The position numbers were made by a program, and so were the translations under genes. Below, in pieces: positions 38,955-48,469 of a DNA stretch of 64,000 nt. Under the pieces are notes generated by a model. That model searched no databases. It was not told where the DNA came from and saw only the letters and a program-made list of their open reading frames with translations. Positions within the stretch are counted from its first letter, which is position 1; each line of letters opens with the position of its first letter. The stretch covers positions 96,134 through 160,133 of the forward strand of contig JAURWY010000025.1 of the NCBI GenBank assembly GCA_030654695.1, in the 5' to 3' direction. Origin of the DNA: Polaromonas sp. Its GTDB lineage: Bacteria > Pseudomonadota > Gammaproteobacteria > Burkholderiales > Burkholderiaceae_C.

Positions 38955-39473
38955 ATGGCTAAGTTTCAAGCTAAATCAAACAACGACGCTCCAGACGATG
39001 GTCTGAAGGAAAAGATGATTGCGGTTAACCGCGTCACCAAAGTCGTCAAGGGCGGTCGTATTCTGGGCTTCGCGGCACTGACTGTTGTCGGTGACGGCGC
39101 AGGTCGGGTCGGCATGGGCAAGGGCAAATCGAAAGAAGTGCCTGCAGCTGTGCAGAAGGCCATGGAAGAGGCTCGTCGCAATATGACCTCCGTGTCGTTG
39201 AAGAACGGCACGATCCATCACAACGTCTTCGGTCACCACGGTGCCGCTAACGTCATGATGGCGCCAGCACCAAAAGGTACCGGCATCATTGCTGGCGGCC
39301 CTATGCGCGCTGTCTTCGAAGTCATGGGTATCACCGATATCGTGGCCAAAAGCCATGGTTCGAGCAACCCATACAACATGGTGCGCGCCACGATGGACGC
39401 CCTGAACAAATCCACCACGGCTTCCAACATTGCGGCGAAGCGTGGGAAAACAGTCGAAGACATCTTCGGCTAA
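38955..39473 (+). CDS. rpsE: 30S ribosomal protein S5 (uS5)
   Basis: A 172-residue S5, important for decoding accuracy. It has the double-stranded-RNA-binding pattern [25 protein letters not shown], and the conserved [25 protein letters not shown]. The residues linked to spectinomycin resistance were not examined for mutations. Confidence 0.98.
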   Translation: MAKFQAKSNNDAPDDGLKEKMIAVNRVTKVVKGGRILGFAALTVVGDGAGRVGMGKGKSKEVPAAVQKAMEEARRNMTSVSLKNGTIHHNVFGHHGAANVMMAPAPKGTGIIAGGPMRAVFEVMGITDIVAKSHGSSNPYNMVRATMDALNKSTTASNIAAKRGKTVEDIFG

Positions 39474-39485
39474 GGCGGTACGGTT

Positions 39486-39668
39486 ATGACGACAGAACAC
39501 AAAATCAAAGTCCAGCTGGTCAAGAGCCCGATTGGTACCAAGGAATCACACCGTGCAACGGTGCGTGGTCTTGGTCTGCGCGGTATCAATAGCACCAGCG
39601 AACTGGAAGACACGCCCGCAGTTCGCGGCATGATCAACAAGATCAGTTACCTGGTCAAGATTCTGTAA
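39486..39668 (+). CDS. rpmD: 50S ribosomal protein L30 (uL30)
   Basis: A 60-residue L30 with the conserved [20 protein letters not shown] and [13 protein letters not shown]. The short length is normal. It is 12 bases from rpsE and 13 from rplO. Confidence 0.98.
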   Translation: MTTEHKIKVQLVKSPIGTKESHRATVRGLGLRGINSTSELEDTPAVRGMINKISYLVKIL

Positions 39669-39681
39669 GGACAGGTTCATC

Positions 39682-40113
39682 ATGGAATTAAACACAATCA
39701 AGCCAGCCGCTGGCGCCAAGCACGCTAAGCGTCGTGTCGGTCGCGGCATTGGCTCCGGTCTGGGTAAAACCGCCGGTCGTGGTCATAAAGGCCAAAAATC
39801 CCGTTCGGGTGGCTACCATAAAGTCGGTTTTGAAGGCGGTCAAATGCCTATGCACCGTCGTTTGCCAAAGCGTGGTTTCAAGTCGCATCAGCTGCAATTC
39901 AATGCAGAAGTGACTTTGACATCGCTGGAAGAACTCGGTTTGGCTGAAGTCGACATGCTGGTGCTGAAAAGCGCTGGCCTGGTCAGCCACATGATCAAGA
40001 CCGTCAAAGTCATCAAGACTGGCGTTCTGACCAAGGCTGTCAAGCTCACAGGTATTGGTGCCACTGCTGGTGCCAAGGCTGCTATCGAAGCCGTTGGCGG
40101 CGCGATTGCCTGA
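39682..40113 (+). CDS. rplO: 50S ribosomal protein L15 (uL15)
   Basis: A 143-residue L15 with the Gly/Arg-rich N-terminus ([39 protein letters not shown]). It is followed by a 53-base gap before secY. Confidence 0.98.
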   Translation: MELNTIKPAAGAKHAKRRVGRGIGSGLGKTAGRGHKGQKSRSGGYHKVGFEGGQMPMHRRLPKRGFKSHQLQFNAEVTLTSLEELGLAEVDMLVLKSAGLVSHMIKTVKVIKTGVLTKAVKLTGIGATAGAKAAIEAVGGAIA

Positions 40114-40166
40114 GTGCGTCAAGCGACTATTCAATCTTCAGTAACCTACTAAACGGATAACGATCA

Positions 40167-41480
40167 GTGGCCACCAGCTCCGCCCAAATTGCAAAGACCG
40201 GCAAGTTCGGTGACCTGCGCAATCGGCTTGTTTTCTTGCTGCTTGCGCTGGTCGTTTACCGCGTGGGCGCGCACATTCCTGTGCCGGGGATTGATCCGAC
40301 CTCACTGAAGGCGCTGTTCAGCGGCCAACAGGGCGGCATCTTGAACTTGTTCAATATGTTTTCGGGTGGTGCGCTGTCTCGCTTCACGGTATTTGCGCTG
40401 GGCATCATGCCCTACATTTCCGCGTCGATCATCATGCAGTTGCTCACGTATGTGGTTCCCACATTCGAGCAACTCAAGAAAGAAGGCGAATCCGGACGTC
40501 GCAAGATCACCCAGTACACACGCTACGGCACTTTGGGTTTGGCCTTGTTCCAGTCCATGGGCATTGCAGTCGCACTGGAAAGCTCGCCTGGTCTGGTGTT
40601 GGCGCCTGGTTTTGGTTTTCGCATGACGGCAGTCGTCAGCTTGACGGCTGGCACGATGTTCCTGATGTGGCTGGGTGAGCAAATCACCGAGCGTGGTCTG
40701 GGCAACGGCATCTCGATTCTGATTTTCGCTGGTATCGCCGCAGGTTTACCAAGTGCCATGGGTGGCTTGTTGGAGTTGGTTCGTACCGGCGCTATGAGTA
40801 TTTTGGTCGCTTTGGTTGTGGTGGTTGTCGTCGCACTGGTCACTTACTTTGTGGTTTTTGTTGAGCGCGGTCAGCGAAAGATTTTGGTGAACTATGCGCG
40901 GCGTCAAGTTGGCAACAAAGTTTATGGTGGGCAATCGTCGCACCTGCCTTTGAAGTTAAACATGGCTGGCGTGATCCCACCGATCTTTGCCTCATCCATC
41001 ATCTTGCTGCCGGCTACCGTCGTGGGTTGGTTCACGACGGGTGACAGCATGCGCTGGCTGAAAGATATTGCGGCGACCTTGACGCCCGGCCAGCCGATCT
41101 ATGTGATGCTTTACGCATCGGCCATCATTTTCTTCTGCTTTTTTTACACGGCACTTGTTTTCAACAGCCGTGAGACTGCAGACAACCTGAAAAAGAGTGG
41201 TGCGTTTGTCCCTGGCATTCGACCAGGTGACCAGACAGCCCGTTACATTGACAAGATTTTGGTTCGCCTGACTTTGGCTGGCGCCATCTACATCACATTC
41301 GTGTGTTTGTTGCCTGAGTTTTTGATTCTGAAGTACAACGTACCGTTTTACTTTGGCGGTACTTCATTGCTGATCATCGTGGTCGTGACCATGGATTTCA
41401 TGGCCCAAGTGCAGAACTACATGATGTCGCAGCAGTATGAGTCCTTGCTGAAGAAAGCCAATTTCAAGCCTGGTACTTGA
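40167..41480 (+). CDS. secY: Protein translocase channel subunit SecY
   Basis: A 437-residue SecY, the channel through which Sec substrates cross or enter the inner membrane. About ten membrane segments are visible. Conserved pieces are [40 protein letters not shown] and the loop [16 protein letters not shown] near residue 235. It starts with GTG, perhaps to tune expression below that of the ribosomal genes. Confidence 0.98.
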   Translation: MATSSAQIAKTGKFGDLRNRLVFLLLALVVYRVGAHIPVPGIDPTSLKALFSGQQGGILNLFNMFSGGALSRFTVFALGIMPYISASIIMQLLTYVVPTFEQLKKEGESGRRKITQYTRYGTLGLALFQSMGIAVALESSPGLVLAPGFGFRMTAVVSLTAGTMFLMWLGEQITERGLGNGISILIFAGIAAGLPSAMGGLLELVRTGAMSILVALVVVVVVALVTYFVVFVERGQRKILVNYARRQVGNKVYGGQSSHLPLKLNMAGVIPPIFASSIILLPATVVGWFTTGDSMRWLKDIAATLTPGQPIYVMLYASAIIFFCFFYTALVFNSRETADNLKKSGAFVPGIRPGDQTARYIDKILVRLTLAGAIYITFVCLLPEFLILKYNVPFYFGGTSLLIIVVVTMDFMAQVQNYMMSQQYESLLKKANFKPGT

Positions 41481-41543
41481 ACAGACTTTAGTCATCCATC
41501 GTGTTTCGTGCGAATCGCATAGAGAAAGTTTAGGAGAACGACA

Positions 41544-41657
41544 ATGAGAGTTTCAGCTTCTGTTAAGAAGATCTGCCGCAACTGTAAAATCATCCGCCGT
41601 AAGGGTGTTGTGCGAGTTATTTGCACAGACCCACGCCACAAACAGCGTCAAGGCTGA
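41544..41657 (+). CDS. rpmJ: 50S ribosomal protein L36 (bL36), zinc-binding form
   Basis: A 37-residue L36, too short for routine ORF lists. The sequence begins [15 protein letters not shown] and ends [11 protein letters not shown], with zinc ligands C11, C14, C27 and H32. It has a TTAGGAG site. It lies 63 bases after secY; infA is not present between them, unlike in many other betaproteobacteria. Confidence 0.95.
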   Translation: MRVSASVKKICRNCKIIRRKGVVRVICTDPRHKQRQG

Positions 41658-41682
41658 TTTCAAAGAGTATTAGAGGACGCAT

Positions 41683-42048
41683 ATGGCTCGTATAGCAGGT
41701 ATCAACATTCCGCCACAGCAACACGCCGAAATCGGCTTGACTGCGATTTTTGGCATCGGTCGCACCCGTGCTCGCAAAATTTGCGAAGCCTGTGAGATTG
41801 ACTACGCTAAAAAGATCAAAGATCTGACTGATGGCGATCTCGAAAAGATCCGTGACCAGATCGCTCTGTTCACCATCGAAGGCGACTTGCGTCGCGAGAC
41901 GACGATGAACATCAAGCGTTTGATGGACATCGGTTGCTACCGTGGTTTCCGCCATCGTCGCGGTCTGCCAATGCGTGGTCAGCGTACGCGTACCAATGCC
42001 CGCACCCGCAAGGGTCCGCGTAAGGCAGCGCAGTCCTTGAAGAAATAA
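41683..42048 (+). CDS. rpsM: 30S ribosomal protein S13 (uS13)
   Basis: A 121-residue S13 with [25 protein letters not shown] at the N-terminus and the conserved [22 protein letters not shown] near the end. It heads the alpha operon genes, 25 bases after rpmJ. Confidence 0.98.
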   Translation: MARIAGINIPPQQHAEIGLTAIFGIGRTRARKICEACEIDYAKKIKDLTDGDLEKIRDQIALFTIEGDLRRETTMNIKRLMDIGCYRGFRHRRGLPMRGQRTRTNARTRKGPRKAAQSLKK

Positions 42049-42061
42049 TCGAAGGTAAGTT

Positions 42062-42466
42062 ATGGCAAAAGCACCCAACAATAGCGCGTCACAACGCGTT
42101 CGCAAAAAAGTTCGTAAGAACGTGGCCGATGGCATTGCCCACATCCACGCATCTTTCAACAACACGATCATCACCATCACTGACCGCCAAGGCAATGCTT
42201 TGTCATGGGCATCTTCAGGTGGTCAGGGTTTCAAGGGTTCACGTAAATCCACACCTTTCGCAGCTCAAGTTGCGTCAGAAGTGGCTGGTCGTGCCGCCAT
42301 TGAGCAGGGCATCAAGAACGTCGACGTCGAAATCAAGGGCCCAGGTCCTGGTCGCGAATCGTCAGTGCGTGCTCTGGGCGCTCTCGGTATCCGCATCAAC
42401 TCGATTGCTGACGTGACACCGGTTCCGCACAACGGCTGCCGCCCACAAAAGCGTCGTCGCATCTAA
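42062..42466 (+). CDS. rpsK: 30S ribosomal protein S11 (uS11)
   Basis: A 134-residue S11 with [22 protein letters not shown] and the conserved C-terminal [12 protein letters not shown]. It starts with ATG, 13 bases after rpsM. A long 136-base gap follows before rpsD. Confidence 0.98.
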   Translation: MAKAPNNSASQRVRKKVRKNVADGIAHIHASFNNTIITITDRQGNALSWASSGGQGFKGSRKSTPFAAQVASEVAGRAAIEQGIKNVDVEIKGPGPGRESSVRALGALGIRINSIADVTPVPHNGCRPQKRRRI

Positions 42467-42602
42467 ATTCACCTTGCCATGGGTCTGGTCGGCTGCTTCG
42501 GTGGCCAGCCGGACTTTTGGCATTTTTATCAAGCCCACCGCCGTCAGGTTTCGTACCGAGGGCTCCTGCACCCAGTGCAGCAGATGACAAAAGGAAAATC
42601 AA
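42467..42602 (+). promoter_or_regulatory. Hairpin-rich rpsK-rpsD gap, possible S4 leader
   Basis: A 136-base gap, long for an alpha operon, holds two hairpins: CGGCTG (42490-42495) with CAGCCG (42506-42511), followed by TTTT, and CTGCAC-CCA-GTGCAG (42566-42580) just before the rpsD ribosome site. It may act as an attenuator or as a binding site for S4, which controls this operon in E. coli from a different place. This is inferred from structure only. Confidence 0.4.
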
Positions 42603-43226
42603 GTGGCACGTTACCTAGGCCCCAAGGCCAAACTCTCCCGCCGTGAAGGCACTGACTTGTTCCTCAAGAGCGCTCGTCGCGCGATTGGTGACAAGGCTAA
42701 ATTTGATTCGAAGCCAGGCCAGCACGGTCGCACTTCGGGCATGCGCACGTCGGACTACGGTCTGCAACTGCGTGAAAAGCAGAAGGTCAAGCGCATGTAC
42801 GGCGTGCTCGAAAAGCAGTTCCGCCGTTACTTCGAAGAAGCTGATCGCCGCAAGGGCAACACTGGTGCAAACTTGTTGTTCCTGTTGGAATGCCGTCTCG
42901 ACAATGTCGTTTACCGCATGGGCTTCGGCTCAACCCGCGCTGAAGCACGTCAGTTGGTGTCGCACAAAGCGATCACCGTCAACGGTCATTCAGTGAACAT
43001 CCCTTCGTACTTGGTGAAAACCGGTGACGTCGTCGGTGTCCGCGAAAAGTCGAAGAAGCAAAACCGAGTCCTTGAAGCGCTGCAGTTGGCCCAACAAGTT
43101 GGCATGCCAGCTTGGGTTGATGTGAGCATTGACAAAGGCGAAGGCATTTTCAAGAAAGTGCCTGACCGTGATGAATTTGCTGCTGACGTCAACGAATCGT
43201 TGATCGTCGAGCTGTACTCACGTTAA
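42603..43226 (+). CDS. rpsD: 30S ribosomal protein S4 (uS4)
   Basis: A 207-residue S4, a primary 16S rRNA binder and known autoregulator. The S4 RNA-binding domain is seen at [32 protein letters not shown]. It starts with GTG. It is preceded by the hairpin-rich gap and followed by a 98-base structured gap before rpoA. Confidence 0.98.
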   Translation: MARYLGPKAKLSRREGTDLFLKSARRAIGDKAKFDSKPGQHGRTSGMRTSDYGLQLREKQKVKRMYGVLEKQFRRYFEEADRRKGNTGANLLFLLECRLDNVVYRMGFGSTRAEARQLVSHKAITVNGHSVNIPSYLVKTGDVVGVREKSKKQNRVLEALQLAQQVGMPAWVDVSIDKGEGIFKKVPDRDEFAADVNESLIVELYSR

Positions 43227-43238
43227 TTTTCCCCCGTT

Positions 43239-43303
43239 CCTGAGCTTGGGATTTACCTCAGCTCAGGTCTGCTTCACCCGGCCTTATCGGCGTAACGTGC
43301 CGA
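43239..43303 (+). promoter_or_regulatory. Two stem-loops between rpsD and rpoA
   Basis: CCTGAGCT (43239-43246) pairs perfectly with AGCTCAGG (43260-43267). TCGGC (43287-43291) pairs with GCCGA (43299-43303). No T-run follows, so these are more likely processing or regulatory structures than terminators. They separate rpoA from the ribosomal genes and may set its relative expression. Confidence 0.5.
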
Positions 43304-43324
43304 GGGTATTGAGAGGAAGACCGC

Positions 43325-44314
43325 ATGCAAACTAATCTACTAAAACCAAAAACTATCAACGTTGAGCAGTTGTCTGCCAACCGCGCGAAAGTGACTTTGG
43401 AGCCGTTCGAGCGCGGCTACGGTCACACGCTGGGCAATGCTCTGCGTCGCGTTCTGCTGTCGTCCATGGTCGGCCACGCGGCTACTGAAGTGACCATTGC
43501 AGGTGTGTTGCATGAGTACTCGTCGATTGACGGTGTGCAGGAAGATGTTTTGAACATTTTGCTGAACCTCAAAGGCGTGGTCTTTAAATTGCACAACCGC
43601 GATGAAGTTACCCTGAGCCTGCGCAAAGACGGCGAAGGCCCAGTCACTGCGGCTGACATCCAGACACCGCACGATGTCGAAATCATCAACCCTGAGCACG
43701 TCATCGTCAATCTGTCGCACGGCGGCAAGATCGACATGCAAATCAAGGTTGAAAACGGCCGTGGTTATGTGCCAGGCACGATGCGTCGTTACGGCGATGA
43801 GTCGACCAAGTCGATTGGTCGCATTGTGTTGGATGCTTCGTTCTCGCCAGTCAAACGGGTGAGCTACGTTGTTGAGAGCGCCCGCGTCGAGCAGCGTACG
43901 GACTTGGACAAGCTGGTTCTTGAAATCGAAACCAACGGCGCTGTCTCTGCAGAAGACGCCGTCCGCGCTTCGGCCAAGATTTTGGTCGAGCAGTTGGCAG
44001 TGTTTGCTCAGCTCGAAGGCAATGAGTTGGCTGCATTTGATGCACCAGTTCAGCGCAGCTCGCAGCAGTTCGATCCGATTCTGTTGCGTCCAGTTGATGA
44101 GCTGGAACTCACCGTTCGTTCGGCTAACTGCCTGAAGGCCGAGAACATTTACTACATTGGCGATCTGATTCAGCGCACCGAGAATGAACTTCTAAAAACG
44201 CCGAACTTGGGTCGTAAATCGCTCAACGAAATCAAGGAAGTGCTGGCATCCCGCGGCCTGACCTTGGGCATGCGCCTCGAAAGCTGGCCACCGGCTGGCC
44301 TCGACAAGCGTTGA
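43325..44314 (+). CDS. rpoA: RNA polymerase alpha subunit
   Basis: A 329-residue alpha subunit. The N-terminal assembly domain ([23 protein letters not shown] near residue 34) and the C-terminal DNA-binding domain ([24 protein letters not shown] near 260, then [13 protein letters not shown]) are intact. An AGAGGAAG site precedes the ATG. Confidence 0.99.
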   Translation: MQTNLLKPKTINVEQLSANRAKVTLEPFERGYGHTLGNALRRVLLSSMVGHAATEVTIAGVLHEYSSIDGVQEDVLNILLNLKGVVFKLHNRDEVTLSLRKDGEGPVTAADIQTPHDVEIINPEHVIVNLSHGGKIDMQIKVENGRGYVPGTMRRYGDESTKSIGRIVLDASFSPVKRVSYVVESARVEQRTDLDKLVLEIETNGAVSAEDAVRASAKILVEQLAVFAQLEGNELAAFDAPVQRSSQQFDPILLRPVDELELTVRSANCLKAENIYYIGDLIQRTENELLKTPNLGRKSLNEIKEVLASRGLTLGMRLESWPPAGLDKR

Positions 44315-44322
44315 TTTGAAAA

Positions 44323-44340
44323 AGCCTCTTCACGGAGGCT
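44323..44340 (+). promoter_or_regulatory. Small hairpin between rpoA and rplQ
   Basis: AGCCTC (44323-44328) pairs with GAGGCT (44335-44340) around TTCACG in the 86-base gap after rpoA. It may stabilise or partly end the rpoA message. No clear T-run. Confidence 0.4.
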
Positions 44341-44400
44341 GTGCACGGGCAGTACCTGATACGGCTGTCTGAATTAAAAAAACTGGAAGGAAATAGCACC

Positions 44401-44802
44401 ATGCGCCACGGACACGGACTACGTAAACTCAATCGCACCAGCTCACATCGCTTGGCGATGCTGCGCAACATGATGAATTCGCTGATTCAGCACGAAGCCA
44501 TCAAAACCACGCTGCCAAAAGCCAAAGAATTGCGTCGCGTTGTTGAGCCAATGATCACATTGGCCAAGAACCCAACGTTGGCCAACAAGCGTCTTGCATT
44601 TGATCGTTTGCGCGATCGCGACATGGTCGTCAAGCTGTTCGCTGAACTGGGCCCACGTTACAACACACGTCCAGGCGGCTACACACGTATCCTGAAAATG
44701 GGTTTCCGTGTCGGTGACAACGCACCGATGGCCTTGGTCGAGTTGGTTGATCGTCCTGATGCAGACGAAACTTCAGTGGCAGCCGGCACAACAGCTGAAT
44801 AA
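44401..44802 (+). CDS. rplQ: 50S ribosomal protein L17 (bL17)
   Basis: A 133-residue L17 with [24 protein letters not shown] at the N-terminus and [24 protein letters not shown] at the C-terminus. It starts at the ATG at 44401 with a GGAAGGA site; the longer upstream frame is not coding. It is the last ribosomal gene of the cluster. Confidence 0.98.
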   Translation: MRHGHGLRKLNRTSSHRLAMLRNMMNSLIQHEAIKTTLPKAKELRRVVEPMITLAKNPTLANKRLAFDRLRDRDMVVKLFAELGPRYNTRPGGYTRILKMGFRVGDNAPMALVELVDRPDADETSVAAGTTAE

Positions 44803-44806
44803 CAGT

Positions 44807-44812
44807 TATAAT
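44807..44812 (+). promoter_or_regulatory. TATAAT box directly upstream of tRNA-fMet
   Basis: A consensus TATAAT at 44807-44812, five bases after the rplQ stop, would start transcription near 44819, at the tRNA 5' end. A weak -35 (GGCACA, 44785-44790) lies inside rplQ with 16-base spacing. The tRNA can thus be made separately or by processing of the ribosomal transcript. Confidence 0.6.
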
Positions 44813-44822
44813 ATTTGCTTAT

Positions 44823-44899
<77 letters not shown>

Positions 44900-44924
44900 A
44901 ATTCCTGTCATCAAGACAGGCTTC

Positions 44925-44950
44925 AAAAAGCCCACATCCGTGGGCTTTTT
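44925..44950 (+). terminator. Terminator after tRNA-fMet
   Basis: GCCCAC (44930-44935) pairs with GTGGGC (44940-44945) over ATCC, with A5 before and T5 after. It ends the ribosomal-tRNA transcript and could work in both directions. Confidence 0.92.
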
Positions 44951-45069
44951 GCTTTTTGGACAGACGCAGTTTCAATACACCAATCAAGGGTGAGCCGATG
45001 GTGGTTTGTGACCCCAATGCGGAACCTGCGCGGTGCTTGAATGGCGTGATGGCTGAGAAATAAAGACCA

Positions 45070-45113
45070 TTGACCTTTTCACTGTGATGATTCAATATGC
45101 AAATGAGTCATCA
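45070..45113 (+). promoter_or_regulatory. Promoter with overlapping inverted repeat upstream of Crp/Fnr gene
   Basis: TTGACC (45070-45075), 17 bases, then CAATAT (45093-45098). A near-perfect inverted repeat covers the -10: TGATGATTCA (45085-45094) and TGAGTCATCA (45104-45113), 9 of 10 positions matching with a 9-base spacer. Binding there would block RNA polymerase, so autorepression by the Crp/Fnr protein is a good guess. Confidence 0.6.
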
Positions 45114-45164
45114 TTTTGATTTGGCGGTCAGTCACGATTGAGGTGTCTGGGAAAAGGTAAATAT

Positions 45165-46028
45165 TTGTCGACTTACGCACATCGTTTGCTGAGAGATATT
45201 CAATTTAGCAATCAAAGAATACTCAGCACTCTTCCCGATTTGATCTTGACATCATTTGATGAGGGCGAGGTGATTTGGAGGAAGGGCCGAAGCGTACAGT
45301 CTTGGAATTACATCGTGGCCGGCTATGTCGCCACCAGCATTCCCATCGATGAGGGTCGGCCCCTACCCCTTCAAATATTTGGGCCGCAAGCATGGTTTGG
45401 CGAGCAGCCTTTGATCAACAAGCAAGCCACTCATTTTGAATACACCTGCCTGACGCCTGTAGAGGTGATTGGGATGCGCAAAAAAAGCTTTGACTCTGCA
45501 ATTGCGGAGGAGCCTGATTTCATGCATTACATTGCCAAGCTCATCGCAGGTCGGTCTCAGCAGCAGTCAGAAATGCTCATGCTCATGCGACTTGGAAGCT
45601 CACCGCTGCGGGTCGTTATGGGGTTGGCGCAATATGCAGAGGCATTGGCCAATAGCGCGGCACCGCGATCAAGCGGCTTACAAAAAGGGGAGGTGGATCT
45701 TCCCATCACCCAGCAACAAATCGCTGCACTTTGCGGCGTGTCGAGAACCTTGTTTTCTGAGTACCTGCAACTCTTGGCCAGAGATGGTTGGCTCAAGGTG
45801 CGCTATGGTGGTATTGAGCTTCAGTCACTGCAAACATGGCGGATATTTGCCCGTAAACAACGTGAATGCCAAAGCATACGCAGTCGTGCAAGCCTGTTAG
45901 AGCTGCTAGACGACATGGCTTGTGCGCATGAAGAAATTGGTCCCCAGGGCTTTCCGAATTTGATGACCAGGCGCTGGCTGCGTTTGCAAACGCAATCGTT
46001 GTGCAGAGCAGTGCCAGAAGCTTGCTAA
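45165..46028 (+). CDS. Crp/Fnr family transcription regulator
   Basis: A 287-residue regulator. The N-terminal cyclic-nucleotide-like beta-roll is at about 20-130 (FDEGEVIWRKGRSVQSWNYIVAGYVATS). The C-terminal winged helix is at about 190-240 (ITQQQIAALCGVSRTLFSEYLQLLARDGWLKV). No cAMP-contacting RS pair or Fe-S cysteine cluster was seen, so the signal is unknown. I chose the TTG at 45165 since an AAAGGT site lies 6 bases upstream; a TTG at 45138 is possible. Confidence 0.87.
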   Translation: MSTYAHRLLRDIQFSNQRILSTLPDLILTSFDEGEVIWRKGRSVQSWNYIVAGYVATSIPIDEGRPLPLQIFGPQAWFGEQPLINKQATHFEYTCLTPVEVIGMRKKSFDSAIAEEPDFMHYIAKLIAGRSQQQSEMLMLMRLGSSPLRVVMGLAQYAEALANSAAPRSSGLQKGEVDLPITQQQIAALCGVSRTLFSEYLQLLARDGWLKVRYGGIELQSLQTWRIFARKQRECQSIRSRASLLELLDDMACAHEEIGPQGFPNLMTRRWLRLQTQSLCRAVPEAC

Positions 46029-46052
46029 TGCCAAGCAACAGAAAACATGAGT

Positions 46053-46802
46053 TCACAAAGGTGCTTGAAACCCACCAGCACGGTAAGTCAAAACCAACGT
46101 ATCCCTAAAACCAGTTCCAGACGTATCAGTCGGCAAAATGGGCGTTGTTTCATGAATCACGCGTTCGTCGTCCAGTAACAAGGCAGTCAGCGGCTGCTCC
46201 ATGACAAAACGCAGGCCGTGCGGGCCATGCGCATCAAAAACTCGCGTTTCACCACCTTTGACGCCGCTGCGCCCAACCAAGACCACCACGACAAAATCAA
46301 CGCCGTCACGGTGTGCGCCTTCCGGGGTGGGGCGGCCAACACCGCCGGCGGTATCAATGCGGAATTGATGGGCCTCAATGAACCACTCGCTGACAGGCTT
46401 AACTTGTCCAAACAACAACCCCAGTGTCGTTAACAAGCGAATCCACAGGGGGTCATTCGCAATGCCCGGCTCAATCGGATCAAACCAGCGTTCGTAGCCG
46501 CCGTGCAATGCGTTGTAATCGACGGGTTGCCAGTGTGCTCGGTGCGGCACCTGCTGAAAGGCATCTGTGGCGAGGTTTTGAACAAAGCAGGCGTGACGGC
46601 GTTTGCGGTAGTGACCACCATCGCGCAGATGAATATCAGGCGGTAGCCGATTCCAAGAGTCTGCAAGGGTTGGCCAATGCTTTTTCCATTCACTCGCATC
46701 GAGCGCCAGTGTGGTCAATAACTCGGTGGGTTGAAGCAAACTCAAACCATCCTGGCTGAGCCCCTGGGCGGCAGGCTTTTGAACTGAGGGAATAGTGAAC
46801 AT
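46053..46802 (-). CDS. 2-oxoglutarate/Fe(II) dioxygenase family protein
   Basis: A 249-residue non-haem iron oxygenase of the 2OG-Fe dioxygenase group that includes L-isoleucine 4-hydroxylase (IDO). Metal ligands are likely H and D of GAHRDGVDF and the His of VIHETTPI; the oxoglutarate-binding Arg is in GFRDTLVLTYR. RIDTAGGVGRPTPEG precedes the HxD as in the family. The ATG at 46802 is preferred (MFTIPSVQKP); the upstream part of the frame looks non-conserved. It converges on the Crp/Fnr gene. Substrate, perhaps a free amino acid, is unproven. Confidence 0.87.
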   Translation of the reverse strand: MFTIPSVQKPAAQGLSQDGLSLLQPTELLTTLALDASEWKKHWPTLADSWNRLPPDIHLRDGGHYRKRRHACFVQNLATDAFQQVPHRAHWQPVDYNALHGGYERWFDPIEPGIANDPLWIRLLTTLGLLFGQVKPVSEWFIEAHQFRIDTAGGVGRPTPEGAHRDGVDFVVVVLVGRSGVKGGETRVFDAHGPHGLRFVMEQPLTALLLDDERVIHETTPILPTDTSGTGFRDTLVLTYRAGGFQAPL

Positions 46803-46907
46803 AGAATGATATTTTCCTGCATTGGCGCATGGCTGCTGCTCAATGTATGAAAGCCCTATTACGATGGGCGGAAAACGATCACCCATCCAACCAGGCAATA
46901 CATCGAC

Positions 46908-47225
46908 ATGCTCTACAAATTCAAATCAAAAACCACCGGGGATCTGATCATGCTGGAGCCGAATGGTCGGCGGATCTTGGAGATCATCGGTAAAACCCCA
47001 ACACCCCAAGGCATTTTGCTGGTGGCACACATGCCCGCGGCCATTGCCAGCTTGGAAGAGGCGATAGCGCAGGAGCAAATAGAACGTCAAGCTGCTGCAG
47101 GTAAAAGTGAGAGTGCTGATGCAGAGAGTGATGCACCGCTGGGTTTACGCCAGCGGGCCTTGCCTTTTATCGACATGCTCAAACGCTGCCGCCGTGACGG
47201 CAGCGATCTGGTTTGGGGCGTTTAG
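46908..47225 (+). CDS. DUF1840 family protein
   Basis: A 105-residue cytoplasmic protein. MLYKFKSKTTGDLIMLEPNGRRILEIIGK at the N-terminus and PLGLRQRALPFIDMLKRC at the C-terminus match DUF1840, widespread in Burkholderiales; the middle is a variable acidic/Ala-rich linker. Function unknown. It is divergent from the dioxygenase gene, with about 105 bases between their starts. Confidence 0.9.
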   Translation: MLYKFKSKTTGDLIMLEPNGRRILEIIGKTPTPQGILLVAHMPAAIASLEEAIAQEQIERQAAAGKSESADAESDAPLGLRQRALPFIDMLKRCRRDGSDLVWGV

Positions 47226-47226
47226 T

Positions 47227-47256
47227 CTCGCAACTAGGCAGCAGCCTATAGGCGAG
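47227..47256. terminator. Hairpin between convergent genes
   Basis: CTCGC faces GCGAG, with an inner CTAGGC/GCCTATAG pairing, between the stops of the DUF1840 and Bug genes. There is no clear T-run, so it is only a weak candidate terminator. Confidence 0.35.
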
Positions 47257-47270
47257 GCAGCAACTTAAGG

Positions 47271-48302
47271 TCAGTCAATCTTGGCGCCTGAGGCCTTCAC
47301 GACCTTGGCCCATTTTGCGGTTTCAGCCTCAATGAGTTTGACAAAATCCTGCGGCGTGTTGCCACTGGGGATAGCACCTTGCAGCAGCAGCTTTTCCTTG
47401 ATGGCCGGTGTGTTCAGAGACTTTGCCACTTCACGCTGAATCCGGTTGACGATGTCTGGTGGCGTGCCTGCAGGCGCCAACAAGCCGAACCAGCTGCTGG
47501 CTTCAAAGCCTTTGAGTTTGGCGGCGTCTTCCACCGTCGGCACATCAGGCAGCACCGCTGACCGCTGGCTGCTGGTAACGGCAAAAGCCTTCAGCTTGCC
47601 GCTTTTGATATGCGGCAAGGACGACGGCAGGTTGTCGAACATCACATCGGTGTTACCGGCCACGAGGTCCAGCAGTGCAGGACTGGAGCCGCGGTAGGGG
47701 AAGTGCACCATGAAGGTACCGGTCATGCTTTTGAAAAGCTCGCCAGCCATGTGAATCGAGGTGCCGTTACCACTGGAAGCCATGTTCAGCTTACCCGGAT
47801 TGGCTTTGGCGTAACTGATGAAATCCGGCACGCTGTTGATACCCAGCGTGCGGGCTTTTTCAGCATTCATCACCATCACATTGGGGACACCGGCGACCAT
47901 GGTGATGGGCGCAAAATCTTTGATCGGGTCAAACGGCATCTTGGTGTAAAGCGACTGGTTGATGCCATGCGTGCCGACAGTGCCCATGAGAATGGTGTAA
48001 CCGTCGGCGGGCGACTTGGCCACAATGTCAGCACCTATATTGCCGCCAGCACCACCTCTGTTCTCGATCACAAAAGGTTGGCCGAAGGCGTTGGATAACT
48101 CGGGAGCGATGGCCCGGGCCAAGATGTCGGTGGTGCCGCCTGCTGCAAACGGCACAACGATCTTGACCGGCTTGGCGGGCCAAGTCGATTGCGCGAACGA
48201 AGGCAAGGCCAGCAAAGCAGAAAGGGTCGAGATGCTAACAAGTCCCAGTGTGCGGGTCATGACCAGGATGAGCGTTTGGCGCGGTGTCGATTTAAAGAAC
48301 AT
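47271..48302 (-). CDS. Bug-family substrate-binding protein (TTT system)
   Basis: A 343-residue periplasmic receptor of the Bug (Bordetella uptake gene) family, which serves tripartite tricarboxylate transporters. The signal peptide ends SFAQ near residue 38. Family motifs are [48 protein letters not shown] and [16 protein letters not shown]. No TctA/TctB membrane genes are in the window, so it is an orphan receptor. The ligand is probably an organic acid. Confidence 0.94.
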   Translation of the reverse strand: MFFKSTPRQTLILVMTRTLGLVSISTLSALLALPSFAQSTWPAKPVKIVVPFAAGGTTDILARAIAPELSNAFGQPFVIENRGGAGGNIGADIVAKSPADGYTILMGTVGTHGINQSLYTKMPFDPIKDFAPITMVAGVPNVMVMNAEKARTLGINSVPDFISYAKANPGKLNMASSGNGTSIHMAGELFKSMTGTFMVHFPYRGSSPALLDLVAGNTDVMFDNLPSSLPHIKSGKLKAFAVTSSQRSAVLPDVPTVEDAAKLKGFEASSWFGLLAPAGTPPDIVNRIQREVAKSLNTPAIKEKLLLQGAIPSGNTPQDFVKLIEAETAKWAKVVKASGAKID

Positions 48303-48413
48303 GAAGACCTCTTTGGGTGACGAATGACGTGGTAACGGATACCTATAGGTTGTACTGCTAAGCGAGATGCTGTGTGACTGGGATTACCCGTATTTACCCT
48401 GTCGTTACAGGCA

Positions 48414-48456
48414 CAAAAAAACCGCCTGACCCCGAAAGTCTCAAGCGGTTTTTTCT
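48414..48456 (-). terminator. Terminator after second Bug gene
   Basis: A-rich and T-rich flanks surround CCGCCTGA (48422-48429) facing TCAAGCGG (48441-48448), one mismatch, with an 11-base loop. Read leftward it ends in a run of T and should terminate the transcript of the Bug gene at 48470-49456. Confidence 0.85.
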
Positions 48457-48469
48457 AGCGCAGACAGAC

